Below, one piece after another: positions 27,501 through 34,898 of a stretch of DNA of 64,000 nt. The DNA is from Deltaproteobacteria bacterium CG11_big_fil_rev_8_21_14_0_20_47_16. GTDB lineage: Bacteria; UBA10199; GCA-002796325; 1-14-0-20-47-16. Where the stretch lies: NCBI GenBank assembly GCA_002796325.1, contig PCXA01000014.1, forward strand, positions 1 to 64,000. Reading direction: 5' to 3'. Position 1 is the first letter of the stretch. Each line of letters opens with the position of its first letter. Under the pieces are notes generated by a model. The model made no database searches. It saw only the letters and a program-made list of their open reading frames with translations, and had not been told where the DNA came from. The position numbers and the translations under genes were made by a program.

Positions 27501-28054
27501 CTGCAGGTGCAACTCCGGAACCTGAACCAGTACCGGACCCCACACCAGCGCCCGACCCAACACCTGTTCCAGATCCATTACCAACACCAGACCCTGTTCC
27601 GGAGCCACCGCCACAATCATCAATCAATCTAGATGCCTACAGTCGTATTGAAGCTGAAATGGCGGCGAGCATTGCGGGCGCCAATATCTCCAGCATTGGT
27701 GGTGCTTCCCAAGATAAGGCAGTGACCCAACTCAAAAATGGGTCAGTGTTACGCTTCGACAATGTGGACTTTGGCAACAATAGCCCGTTCCAGATTTACA
27801 TCCGCATGGCGAGTGCGACCGGTGGCTCAGCATTGGTGGAATTCAGGCTAGATAGTGTGAACGGTCCTTTGGTGACCAACCTTGGCGTTGCAGGGACCGG
27901 CGGCTGGACAGCCTGGCGAACCGTACCCATGAATATCTTGGGCAACGCACAAGGTGAACACAGCGTATTTATGACCGTTTCCACTAACTACACCGAAGAC
28001 ATTTTGAATCTCGACTGGATCCAGTTTGGCAAAATTGGGGATCCGATTCCGTAA
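24590..28054 (+). CDS. Secreted GH81 endo-beta-1,3-glucanase with two C-terminal CBM6-like domains
   Basis: This 1154-residue protein begins with a signal peptide (LKLPCIAGVVVALTICL to SPASA). Residues ~60-760 match glycoside hydrolase family 81. DHHFDYGYYVMAAA has the candidate acid Asp460. FDCYEGHSWASGHSGFD is followed by ANEESSSEAINYAAG with candidate catalytic Glu residues near 536-541. A proline-threonine linker with PTPDP units (~765-820), a beta-domain (AYSRIEAEWAS to LNLDWIQFG), a second PDPTP linker and a second near-identical domain complete it. These resemble CBM6/CBM35 carbohydrate-binding modules. It likely degrades laminarin or fungal and algal beta-1,3-glucan outside the cell. 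Start chosen at 24590, behind a GGTGAG site. Confidence 0.88.
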   Translation: MSLKLPCIAGVVVALTICLFAWSPASADTVPVSRGAGSYASGVPQGYPVPSDFNNNPVLPKVTSSFNQPSVTNKFWSSFIYKFHNHGSHSLNVYPHPLVVKGQAQGLDVHYPTHATSQIFNSAPGNFIEAFWYTDQVDFTLGLEGLNAADAKVDAYSDWTVTADWNDGARDLKVTLGHGFPYIYAKGAGANARIAFNGTPTLWSDQGNVRGVSINGHHYGLFAPSGSNWSGLGVMNAPLSSAKNYFAIAVLPSPSLEMLALFKKHAYVFPSNTVVTWDYDKQLARVNTHFHIDSQVLEGSETKPLITLYPHQWRNSDVQLVSNVFYDSPRGVLKSAEVSDFTTSIKTNGILPSLPTAAGVDRNRLKAYIDDYYHNPNLFSTGDVYFSGKAMGRVRDLILLSHEIGYVEARDYFLEKLKVEMENWFTYSGSGDNKFIAYDQPWRTAIAYPDSFFSAGMMNDHHFDYGYYVMAAATIAQFDPAWASDLAWGPMVELLIKDSANWERNDTQFPFLRTFDCYEGHSWASGHSGFDSGANEESSSEAINYAAGIALWGAAKGDDAIRNLGLMLYANEVTAVEEYWFDMHHENFPSDFSEDVVGMIWSNGGSFSTWWTASTEEIHGINMLPITGASLYLGRDPNFVRTNYQSMVDTNGGPEAFWYDIIWSYQALADPNVAMQKFDANPSYPQEEGDTRARTYQWIRGLQDFGNFDFSVTSDSPTAVTFNKSGVKTHVAFNPGNSALAVNFSDGAVLNVPARSMITDQSGADQPPAPPPVEPTPTPDPTPAPDPTPTPDPTPTPDPMPTPEPTPEPQPTPEPAPSPDAPANIDAYSRIEAEWASNVTGANVSYLNDASLGKAVAQLKNGSVLRFDNVDFGNNNPFQIYLRMGSNTSGSALVEFRLDSPTGPLVTDLGVTGTGGWTTWKTVPMNVMGSAQGKHAVFMVVKTSYTDDILNLDWIQFGRMGDPQPSNVPLPAGATPEPEPVPDPTPAPDPTPVPDPLPTPDPVPEPPPQSSINLDAYSRIEAEMAASIAGANISSIGGASQDKAVTQLKNGSVLRFDNVDFGNNSPFQIYIRMASATGGSALVEFRLDSVNGPLVTNLGVAGTGGWTAWRTVPMNILGNAQGEHSVFMTVSTNYTEDILNLDWIQFGKIGDPIP

Positions 28055-28129
28055 ATCCAAAAGCGTTTTTATCCTTGTCGTACTCCATTTCCCTGCCTAT
28101 AGGGCCCCATCATTTAAAAAGGACTATTC

Positions 28130-29290
28130 ATGAAACTACACGAATATCAGGCCAAGGATCTCTTGGCCAAATTTGGCGTCTCGGTCCCCAAGGGCAAAGT
28201 CGCTGCCACACCCGACGATGTGGTCACTATTGCCGAAGGCCTGGGCTATCCCTGCGTGGTTAAGGCGCAGATTCATGCCGGTGGGCGCGGTAAAGGTGGC
28301 GGCATCAAGCTCGTCAAAAACAAAGACGAAGCGCGTGAAGCCGCGAATGCGATTTTGGGCATGACACTGGTTACGCACCAAACTGGCCCCGAAGGCCGCT
28401 TGGTGAAAAAGGTGCTCGTGGAACAAGGTTCACAAATTGCGAAAGAATATTATTTGGGCATGACGCTGGATCGTTCCAAATCCCGTTTGTGCATGATGGC
28501 CTCCACCGAAGGCGGCATGGAAATCGAAGAAGTAGCCGCAAAATCGCCAGATAAAATTTTGAAGGAGTGGGTGGATCCAGCTGTGGGTTTCCAGGCCTAT
28601 CAAGGTCGCAACTTGGCATACAAGTTGGGACTGCCGCAGGAACTGGTAAGTACCTTTGTGAAATTTGCAATGGCGCTGGCCAATGCCTACGTGGGCCTGG
28701 ATGCATCGCTCATGGAAATCAATCCGCTTGTTGTGACCAAAGATAATAAAATGCTCGCACTCGATTGTAAATTGGCAATCGATGACTCCGCCATGTTCCG
28801 TCACAAGGACATGATGGAATTGCGTGACATGGACGAAGAAGATCCTGCAGAAATGGAAGCCAAGAAATTTGACCTCAACTACATCAGCTTGGATGGCAAC
28901 ATCGGCTGCATGGTGAACGGTGCAGGCTTGGCAATGGCTACCATGGACATCATCAAGTTGTACGGTGGTGATCCCGCCAACTTCTTGGACGTGGGCGGTG
29001 GCGCCACCAAGGAAAACGTGACCGAAGCCTTCAAGATCATTTTGAATGATCCCAAGGTGAAGGGCGTGTTGGTCAACATCTTCGGCGGCATCATGCGCTG
29101 TGATGTGGTGGCCGAAGGTATTGTGGCTGCCGCTAAAGAATTGCATGTGAAGGTGCCATTGGTGGTGCGCTTGCGCGGTACCAATGTGGAAAAGGGTCGC
29201 GAAATTTTATCCAAGTCGGGTCTCAACATTACGCCAGCTGAAGGTTTGGCCGAAGCCGCCGACAAAATTGTGAAAGCGAGTGTGATATGA
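28130..29290 (+). CDS. sucC: Succinyl-CoA synthetase beta subunit
   Basis: ADP- or GDP-forming succinate-CoA ligase, beta chain, 386 residues. ATP-grasp features are visible: [17 protein letters not shown] at the start, [14 protein letters not shown] nucleotide loop, [10 protein letters not shown] with metal ligands, [16 protein letters not shown] and [33 protein letters not shown] and [11 protein letters not shown] follow in the CoA-ligase half. The start has an AAAGGA site. It overlaps sucD by the 4-nt ATGA. Only sucCD is present; the 2-oxoglutarate dehydrogenase genes are not in the window. Confidence 0.95.
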   Translation: MKLHEYQAKDLLAKFGVSVPKGKVAATPDDVVTIAEGLGYPCVVKAQIHAGGRGKGGGIKLVKNKDEAREAANAILGMTLVTHQTGPEGRLVKKVLVEQGSQIAKEYYLGMTLDRSKSRLCMMASTEGGMEIEEVAAKSPDKILKEWVDPAVGFQAYQGRNLAYKLGLPQELVSTFVKFAMALANAYVGLDASLMEINPLVVTKDNKMLALDCKLAIDDSAMFRHKDMMELRDMDEEDPAEMEAKKFDLNYISLDGNIGCMVNGAGLAMATMDIIKLYGGDPANFLDVGGGATKENVTEAFKIILNDPKVKGVLVNIFGGIMRCDVVAEGIVAAAKELHVKVPLVVRLRGTNVEKGREILSKSGLNITPAEGLAEAADKIVKASVI

Positions 29291-30159
29291 GCATTTGGGT
29301 CAATAAAGATACAAAAGTGATTGTTCAGGGTATCACCGGTGGTGCCGGTGCATTCCACGCACGCGCATGTGCAGAGTACGGTACCAAAATTGTAGCAGGT
29401 GTGACCCCTGGTAAAGGTGGTCAAACATTTGAAGGCATTCCCGTGTACAACACGGTCGCCGAAGCCAAAAAAGCAAGTGGCGCAAACGCCTCTGTAATCT
29501 TTGTGCCAGCTGCATTTGCTGCCGATGCCATTTTGGAAGCGGTGGAAGCCGGCATTGAATTGGTGATTTGTATTACCGAAGGAATTCCCGCACTCGACAT
29601 GGTGCGTGTGAAACGTGCAATTGAAGGCAGTAAGACCCGCCTCATTGGCCCCAACTGCCCTGGCATCATCACACCTGGCGAATGCAAAATCGGCATTATG
29701 CCCGGCAGCATTCACCGTCCCGGAAAAATCGGTATTGTGTCCCGCAGTGGTACATTGACCTATGAAGCCGTGGACCAAGTGACCGCATTGGGTTGGGGAC
29801 AATCCACCTGCGTGGGTATTGGTGGTGACCCTGTTCCAGGCACCAACTTTATTGATTGCTTAAAGGCGTTCCAAGATGATCCCGATACCGAAGCCATCAT
29901 TATGATCGGCGAAATCGGGGGCAGTGCCGAAGAAGAAGCGGCAGATTTTATTAAGTCCTACGTTAAAAAACCGGTGGTTGGATTTATTGCGGGCCAAACC
30001 GCCCCAGAAGGCAAGCGCATGGGCCATGCCGGTGCGATCATTGCGGGTGGCAAGGGTACAGCTGCAGAAAAAGTGGCCGCATTAACCGCCGCTGGTGTGC
30101 GTATGGCAAAGAATCCCGCCGAGCTCGGAAAAACATTAAAAGAGGTTGTGCAGCATTAA
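29287..30159 (+). CDS. sucD: Succinyl-CoA synthetase alpha subunit
   Basis: Alpha chain of succinate-CoA ligase, 290 residues. It shows [23 protein letters not shown] (CoA-binding fold), [32 protein letters not shown] and [25 protein letters not shown] comes next. The phosphorylated catalytic His is in [17 protein letters not shown]. Start overlaps the sucC stop, so translation is coupled for 1:1 stoichiometry. The next gene is ndk, whose product makes NTPs from the nucleotides handled here. Confidence 0.95.
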   Translation: MSIWVNKDTKVIVQGITGGAGAFHARACAEYGTKIVAGVTPGKGGQTFEGIPVYNTVAEAKKASGANASVIFVPAAFAADAILEAVEAGIELVICITEGIPALDMVRVKRAIEGSKTRLIGPNCPGIITPGECKIGIMPGSIHRPGKIGIVSRSGTLTYEAVDQVTALGWGQSTCVGIGGDPVPGTNFIDCLKAFQDDPDTEAIIMIGEIGGSAEEEAADFIKSYVKKPVVGFIAGQTAPEGKRMGHAGAIIAGGKGTAAEKVAALTAAGVRMAKNPAELGKTLKEVVQH

Positions 30160-30179
30160 GGGATATCGTAGGTGCAGTT

Positions 30180-30213
30180 CCCTCTCCCTTGGGAGAGGGT
30201 TAGGGTGAGGGGG
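30180..30213 (+). repeat. Interspersed repeat with CCCTCTCCC hairpin
   Basis: CCCTCTCCC (30180-30188) and GGGAGAGGG (30191-30199) form a perfect 9-bp hairpin, followed by TTAGGGTGAGGGGG. This hairpin-plus-tail is a widely scattered intergenic repeat type in bacterial genomes. It sits between sucD and ndk. Confidence 0.8.
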
Positions 30214-30236
30214 CAGGACAATTAAAGGAGACTGAA

Positions 30237-30671
30237 ATGGCAGCAGAAAGAACACTCGCAATCATTAAGCCAGACGCACTTGAAAAGGGTGTGATCGGGC
30301 AAATCGTCAACCGCATGGAAGAAAATGACCTGAAGGTTGTGGCCATGCGCATGATGCAACTTTCAAAAGAAAAGGCCGAAGGTTTTTATGCTGTTCATAA
30401 AGACAAGCCATTCTTTGGTGAACTGGTGACATTCATGACATCAGGCCCAGTCGTGGTAATGTGTCTTGAAGGCAAAGATGCTGTGGCAAAGTGGCGCACA
30501 GTAATGGGTGCCACCGATCCATCGAAGGCAGCCGAAGGCACTGTGCGCGCTGACTTTGGAACGGACATTCAATGCAACGCCACCCACGGTAGCGATGCTG
30601 CGGAAACCGCCAAACAAGAAATCGCGTACTTCTTTGAAAACAGCGACATCGTCAAATACGAATGGAATTGA
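30237..30671 (+). CDS. ndk: Nucleoside diphosphate kinase
   Basis: Transfers gamma-phosphate between nucleoside di- and triphosphates; 144 residues, standard length. It begins [15 protein letters not shown] (Lys12-type motif) and has the [20 protein letters not shown] helix and loop and the [20 protein letters not shown] nucleotide site. The catalytic His lies in [15 protein letters not shown] precedes the ATG. A strong terminator lies ~60 bases downstream, so it ends the TCA-block transcript. Confidence 0.95.
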   Translation: MAAERTLAIIKPDALEKGVIGQIVNRMEENDLKVVAMRMMQLSKEKAEGFYAVHKDKPFFGELVTFMTSGPVVVMCLEGKDAVAKWRTVMGATDPSKAAEGTVRADFGTDIQCNATHGSDAAETAKQEIAYFFENSDIVKYEWN

Positions 30672-30678
30672 TTTAGGT

Positions 30679-30716
30679 GTCATTGCGAGGCCCTGTAAGG
30701 GCCGCGGCAATCTCAC
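30679..30716 (+). repeat. Interspersed GTCATTGCGAG palindrome
   Basis: GTCATTGCGAG-GCCCTgtaAGGGC-CGCGGCAATCTCAC has imperfect outer complementarity and a GCCCT/AGGGC hairpin. The GTCATTGCGAGG...GCGGCAATCTCA framework is another widespread intergenic repeat class. It follows ndk by seven bases. Confidence 0.8.
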
Positions 30717-30730
30717 AAGAGAATTTAAAA

Positions 30731-30769
30731 AACCGCCTATCAGTTCAACTGACAGGCGGTTTTTGTTTT
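30731..30769 (+). terminator. Rho-independent terminator after ndk, probably bidirectional
   Basis: AACCGCCT-a-TCAG and CTGA-c-AGGCGGTT form a 12-bp stem with one internal mismatch and a TTCAA loop. TTTTTGTTTT follows on the plus strand and an A-run precedes it, which can serve the convergent TPR gene. Confidence 0.9.
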
Positions 30770-30776
30770 GGGGATG

Positions 30777-31961
30777 TTACCAAGATTTACACCAGGCGTT
30801 GGGTGAGTCGTAATACCATCCCAATTTTCTCAATACCACAGCACGATTATGGAGTGCTGTGGTATCTGTAGGATCGATTTGAATAGCGCAATTGTAGGCC
30901 ATGAGGGCGTCATGTAGTTGACCCCATTGCGATAATACAAAACCTCGACCATTGTGAGCGCTGACGCTGTTGGGATCGATTTGAATAGCGCGATCAAAGG
31001 CCGCAAGGGCACCGCTCAGTTGACCCCATTCCTCTAATATAATACCACGATTATGATGAGCGATTGTATTATTTGGGTCGAGTTGAGTTGCTCGATCGAA
31101 GGCCGCAAGGGCGCCACGCAGTTCACCTATGGTCACTAATGTATTGCCGCGATTAAATAGAAACAAACTTTCTAATTGGAGGTTGCTTTGTGTGATAAGA
31201 AAAGCTCCTTGTTCCTCAGATTTGGGATGTATATTCAATTCAGATCGATACACAGAGTCGAGTATATTATCTCCAAAATCAATGTTAAATACATGGCCGT
31301 CCTTGTCGATGCCCCTTAAAAAAATGTGGTTTGGAGCTGCAACTGTTGCAAAAGTTAAGCCTATTTCATCACCAACGGCAATGGTTGCAAAACTGGATGT
31401 GTCGCAGTCCAATTGATGGTCTCGGATGTTATTTACGAAGGATAAGTTATGCTGATTGGCAAATATAATTCTCATTCCCATCTGCATACCATCGTAGATA
31501 AATTCGGCGAGTTCTTGATTGGACAAGTTCATTCCATCCATTGCTTCAACAAGCATAGCTGTTAAGTCAGCTAAAAATTCGTAGGCGCCCTCGATAAGTG
31601 CGGCGTCATGCAGGTCAGATTCCAGATACATCAATTGATGGATGCGATTTCGGACAGAGAGTTTTTCACCGTACTTAAAGAAGGGCACCGCATTTGACAG
31701 GGCATTTCGGTTTTTTTCGAGATACAGCTGATAGTCTTCACGGTCGCCGATGACGCCGTTTTGGTTGAGATCCCCAAAGACCTCAGATCCCTCAGTTTTG
31801 CCATTTTTGTCTAAATCGGCCCCATTTTTGGTCTGAAAATCGGCAAAATAGTCCTTTAAGACCCCTTCAACCCAGAATTTGGTGATATCGACCTTCATTA
31901 ACATATTATCGGCAGAAACATGAAAAAGTTGCCTGCAGGAAGCACTTAGGGTGTCCCACAC
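30777..31961 (-). CDS. TPR protein with SirB1/transglutaminase-like core and EF-hand-like loops
   Basis: This 394-residue protein has two calcium-loop-like stretches, DLDKNGKTEGSE and DLNQNGVIGDRED, near residues 49-75. The central part shows CDTSSFATIAVGDEIGL and APNHIFLRGIDKDGHVFNI. This is the Cys and His pattern of the SirB1-like transglutaminase fold often joined to TPRs. Four TPR units end it (GALAAFDRATQLDPNNTIAH and similar), encoded by ~102-bp DNA repeats at 30880-31130. The start is uncertain; an internal ATG near residue 20-22 is possible. It converges on the ndk terminator. Enzyme activity unproven. Confidence 0.6.
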   Translation of the reverse strand: MWDTLSASCRQLFHVSADNMLMKVDITKFWVEGVLKDYFADFQTKNGADLDKNGKTEGSEVFGDLNQNGVIGDREDYQLYLEKNRNALSNAVPFFKYGEKLSVRNRIHQLMYLESDLHDAALIEGAYEFLADLTAMLVEAMDGMNLSNQELAEFIYDGMQMGMRIIFANQHNLSFVNNIRDHQLDCDTSSFATIAVGDEIGLTFATVAAPNHIFLRGIDKDGHVFNIDFGDNILDSVYRSELNIHPKSEEQGAFLITQSNLQLESLFLFNRGNTLVTIGELRGALAAFDRATQLDPNNTIAHHNRGIILEEWGQLSGALAAFDRAIQIDPNSVSAHNGRGFVLSQWGQLHDALMAYNCAIQIDPTDTTALHNRAVVLRKLGWYYDSPNAWCKSW

Positions 31962-32048
31962 CTCAGGTGCAGGGTAAAATCAATAAGTTTGGAAAGGTGT
32001 AAGGTGTAACCTTACGCTTCATGGTTATCGTAGAGCTCAAGTGGCGAA

Positions 32049-32684
32049 TTAAATCTTAACCAGCATCTCTTCAGCGGCAATGCGCACCTTGGCAGCAGTG
32101 GCGTGGTGATCGTCAGTAGCGCGATAACCCACAGGCATGACAAGGGCTGCAGAAAGCCCCAGTTCGTCGAGGCCCAAGATTTCATTGTACTTCTTCTCAT
32201 CAAAACCTTCCATGGGGCAGGTGTCCACATTCAGAAGGGCGGCGGTTTCCATCAAAAAGCCGGATGCAATGTAGGCCTGTTTGCTGGCCCACATTTTAAT
32301 TTTTTCAGCGCTCATGCCCTGCAAAAATCCTTTCATCATGTTGCCATAGCCTTCCAATTTTTCAGCGCTCACGCCGCGGGTTTTGACGGTCAGATCAATG
32401 AACTTGTCGACATAGGCGCTGTCGACGTTGTTCAATGTGGCAAATACTAAGAGGGTGGAGGCATCTTTGACCTGGGTTTGACCCCACGATACGGCCACGA
32501 GTTTTTCACGCTGTGCGGGATCGGTGACTTGCACCAGTCGAAACGGCTGAAGCCCGAATGACGTGGGCGCCAGGCGAACGGATTCAACGATCAACTTCAA
32601 ATCTGCATCGCTGACCGCTTTACTCGGGTCAAACTTCTTGGTGGCATAGCGCCAGTTAAGGGCATCTGTAATGGTATTGGACAT
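32049..32684 (-). CDS. Nitroreductase-family NAD(P)H oxidoreductase (NfsB-like)
   Basis: FMN-dependent reductase family, 211 residues. It begins with the DALNWRYATKKFD motif (R-S/Y-x-R/K-F type) and has SVRLAPTSFGLQPFRLVQVTD, the FMN-site signature. Helical segments ASKQAYIASGFLMETAALL and the GFDEKKYNEILG loop follow. VMPVGYRATDDHHA near the C-terminus matches NfsB-like enzymes. Members reduce quinones, flavins or nitro compounds; the substrate is unknown. GGAG lies seven bases upstream of the ATG. It is monocistronic. Confidence 0.88.
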   Translation of the reverse strand: MSNTITDALNWRYATKKFDPSKAVSDADLKLIVESVRLAPTSFGLQPFRLVQVTDPAQREKLVAVSWGQTQVKDASTLLVFATLNNVDSAYVDKFIDLTVKTRGVSAEKLEGYGNMMKGFLQGMSAEKIKMWASKQAYIASGFLMETAALLNVDTCPMEGFDEKKYNEILGLDELGLSAALVMPVGYRATDDHHATAAKVRIAAEEMLVKI

Positions 32685-32752
32685 TGTGGTCTCCTTGATA
32701 TTTCCTTTGAAATCACAGAGACTCTATATTACCAAGCATAAAAGTGAATTCT

Positions 32753-32823
32753 GCGGGCGTAGTTCATCGGTAGAATGCGAGCTTCCCAAGCTTGAGAGGA
32801 GGGTTCGATTCCCTCCGCCCGCA
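32753..32823 (+). tRNA. tRNA-Gly (anticodon CCC)
   Basis: A 71-nt cloverleaf with acceptor GCGGGCG/CGCCCGC, D-arm GTTC..GAAT with GGTA loop, anticodon stem around loop TTCCCAA (anticodon CCC), and T-arm GAGGG-TTCGATT-CCCTC. The discriminator is A and CCA is not encoded, so CCA must be added enzymatically. Confidence 0.95.
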
Positions 32824-32843
32824 CAAAGAAAAGCTCCCATGAT

Positions 32844-33332
32844 TCAGGAATGATTTCTTGGAATCACACTGATGGTGCCCGTATCTTCCAGTACCGCAAA
32901 CTGCACATCCTTTGGGTCCAAAACGCCATTCTTGCGTAATGCGGCGTCTAGATCGTCCATTGTAATTAGTTCCCTTTGTAAATGTTTGTGAATCACATGC
33001 CCTTTGTAAATTAGGAGCGAAGGGTTGGGTTCCAGAATGTGCCGCATGCGTGGTGAGTAATATGTGATGCGCACAAATAAATAGTTCAGCCCCAAAATGG
33101 TAACAGCTCCAATGATGGCGCCGCTAATGGAATTGTCAGGTCCGATGATTGCATTTTGCACCACGTTGGCGATGATCAAGAGAACCACTAAATCAAATGG
33201 CGTGAGTTGGCCCACTTGGCGCTTGCCACTGAAGCGGAATGCAATGAGTACAAAAATATAAATTACTGCGGACCGGACAATCTTTTCTAATATGGGAATT
33301 TCGGGCATCAATAGATGTGCTAGGTTGGCCAT
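32844..33332 (-). CDS. YetF/DUF421-family membrane protein
   Basis: This 162-residue protein has three N-terminal transmembrane helices and a soluble C-terminal domain. Family marks: FRFSGKRQVGQLTPFDLVVL, LLIIANVVQNAIIGPDNSI, the PSLLIYKGHVIHKHLQRELI strand pair, and VQFAVLEDTGTISVIPR at the end. Start at 33332 has GGAG six bases upstream; the longer frame adds a non-family leader that overlaps the neighbouring gene. Function of the family is poorly defined. Confidence 0.88.
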   Translation of the reverse strand: MANLAHLLMPEIPILEKIVRSAVIYIFVLIAFRFSGKRQVGQLTPFDLVVLLIIANVVQNAIIGPDNSISGAIIGAVTILGLNYLFVRITYYSPRMRHILEPNPSLLIYKGHVIHKHLQRELITMDDLDAALRKNGVLDPKDVQFAVLEDTGTISVIPRNHS

Positions 33333-33361
33333 AAAATCTCCTTGTCTGAGGATCGAAGGAG

Positions 33362-34795
33362 TTAAGAACATGTTCCAGCAGCATCGTCAATATTCTGGAA
33401 ATATCGCATGCCGATTTTATCATCATAGCTGAGACCTAAGTGGCATAGTTGGGTGGTGGTGAGTGCATTGAATTGAGATGCCGTAACGCCAGATAATGTA
33501 GCATTAGACGATGTCCATGTAATGCTGCCACTTGCTGATGTTTTGGGAATGGTGATGTTGAATGTGGTGTTGCTATTATTGTCGACGCGTATGGAAATTG
33601 TTGCGCCATCGCCTGCAACTAGAATGGCTAATTCATCTGTTGTGGCGAGCGTCCATCCTGTTGCAGTTTTTTCCATCCATTTATAATCCACACTGGCAAT
33701 TGTACAGCTGGTCGCGCAGCTTGAGTCGCTCTTTACAAATTTGATGAATGGGAAAATGCGGCCAGTTGGTGCGGTAAGCTCGGCGAGGCTCGGAGCTTGG
33801 ACATCTGAAAATGTTAGAGTCTTACTGCCAGCGGTGAAAATAATGGTTCCAGTTGGAAGTTCTGAGGTGCTGGTTGTGTTGGGGCCGAACCCGTAATATC
33901 CAGAAAAACTGTTTTGGGTGACATCAGACGTTGCTGTGTTTTGTGCAATGCTGCCGCCTTCGGATGTGGTAACGGCTGCATCTTGAAATTTGACAGATCC
34001 GGTGGTGGCACTTGAAAAACTTGTGGGATAAGCTACGTAAATACCTGTGCTGTTGTAGGAGGAAGTAGTCGTTGTGTCATCTAAGTAGCTGTCAATGATG
34101 TTTGCTATTGTTGCTTTGGTGCCGTTAAGCTTCATGTCAAATCGCACATGGAAATCGAGGACAAACTTATTGGTGTCGCTGGAGGTATCGCAATCTGCGC
34201 TACCATCACCGTCCGTGTCAGGGTTGCTATAGCGCCGAATGGCATCGTCCAGGCCACCCATGAATCCCGAAAGCGCAGAGGTCATTCCAAATGCGGACAT
34301 GATGTCGCTATGAGAACTGCTTGAGGAGGCCTTTCCTGTATCAGCGTCAATAGTGACGGTTCCCAAATCTGCCGAACCGGTCGTGCTGGCCGGTGTAAAG
34401 GCATCCCAACTCGAACTGAAGATGCGGCCCATAAACATGTTGCTGCCAATTTTGCTACTGTCGTAAAAATATAATAGCCACGGATTGAGTCCCGTCAGTT
34501 CAAGGCTGAATGTACCGCCTGAACCCACGGCTGCTTGCTTACAGCTAACACCGCCAACGGTTGGAGACACGGCCATAATATGTGTTGCAGTACCCGAAAC
34601 AGACTTGCTGAGAGAGGTCCCCACGGTTGTGTCGCTAAGCGTACCAGAAACAGTGAATGCAGTGCCGCTTGTACCCCCACTACCACCCGTCCCCGAATCA
34701 CCCCCGGAGCTTGCCGTTCCAGACGAGCCACCGCAGGCAACCATAAGGGCAAAGAAAGGCACCACTATATACTGCCATGGAAAGTGGTCGTTCAT
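33362..34795 (-). CDS. Large Ser/Thr-rich lipoprotein of unknown function
   Basis: From ATG 34795 the product has 477 residues. A lipoprotein signal (YIVVPFFALMVAC) is followed by a Gly/Ser linker with GGSSGTASSGGDSGTGG. The body is Ser/Thr/Asp-rich and includes a DTDGDGSADCD calcium-loop-like stretch. Its first domain (FTVSGTLSDTTVGTSLSKSV) looks like a beta-sandwich. It ends with AAGTCS. It resembles the other large lipoproteins of the window in composition (8.5-10.1 kb). The upstream frame to 34870 would hide the signal peptide. No family recognised. Confidence 0.6.
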   Translation of the reverse strand: MNDHFPWQYIVVPFFALMVACGGSSGTASSGGDSGTGGSGGTSGTAFTVSGTLSDTTVGTSLSKSVSGTATHIMAVSPTVGGVSCKQAAVGSGGTFSLELTGLNPWLLYFYDSSKIGSNMFMGRIFSSSWDAFTPASTTGSADLGTVTIDADTGKASSSSSHSDIMSAFGMTSALSGFMGGLDDAIRRYSNPDTDGDGSADCDTSSDTNKFVLDFHVRFDMKLNGTKATIANIIDSYLDDTTTTSSYNSTGIYVAYPTSFSSATTGSVKFQDAAVTTSEGGSIAQNTATSDVTQNSFSGYYGFGPNTTSTSELPTGTIIFTAGSKTLTFSDVQAPSLAELTAPTGRIFPFIKFVKSDSSCATSCTIASVDYKWMEKTATGWTLATTDELAILVAGDGATISIRVDNNSNTTFNITIPKTSASGSITWTSSNATLSGVTASQFNALTTTQLCHLGLSYDDKIGMRYFQNIDDAAGTCS

Positions 34796-34832
34796 GCGTA
34801 CACAATGATACGCGTTATGAAGGAGTAGTGCT

Positions 34833-34849
34833 ATTCTCAATATGAGAAT
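34833..34849. promoter_or_regulatory. 17-bp perfect palindrome in a divergent promoter region
   Basis: ATTCTCA-ATA-TGAGAAT is a perfect inverted repeat with 7-bp arms. It lies between the divergent lipoprotein gene (start 34795) and the epimerase gene (start 34899). Size and symmetry fit a dimeric repressor operator; the regulator is unknown. Confidence 0.4.
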
Positions 34850-34898
34850 CAAGCGCAGGCCGATGGACATTGGGCTGGGAGTTTGTCATAGTGAATTA

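Noticed and set aside
30180-30213. CCCTCTCCC hairpin as a rho-independent terminator of sucD.
   Set aside because: It is followed by TTAGGGTGAGGGGG, not a T run, and matches a known scattered repeat type.
23642-30716. The short palindromes as a CRISPR array.
   Set aside because: They are single, different elements without direct repetition or spacers; no cas genes are present.
32707-32730. TTGAAA/TATATT as promoter for tRNA-Gly.
   Set aside because: Spacing is only 12 bases; a TATATT alone is not enough to call a promoter.
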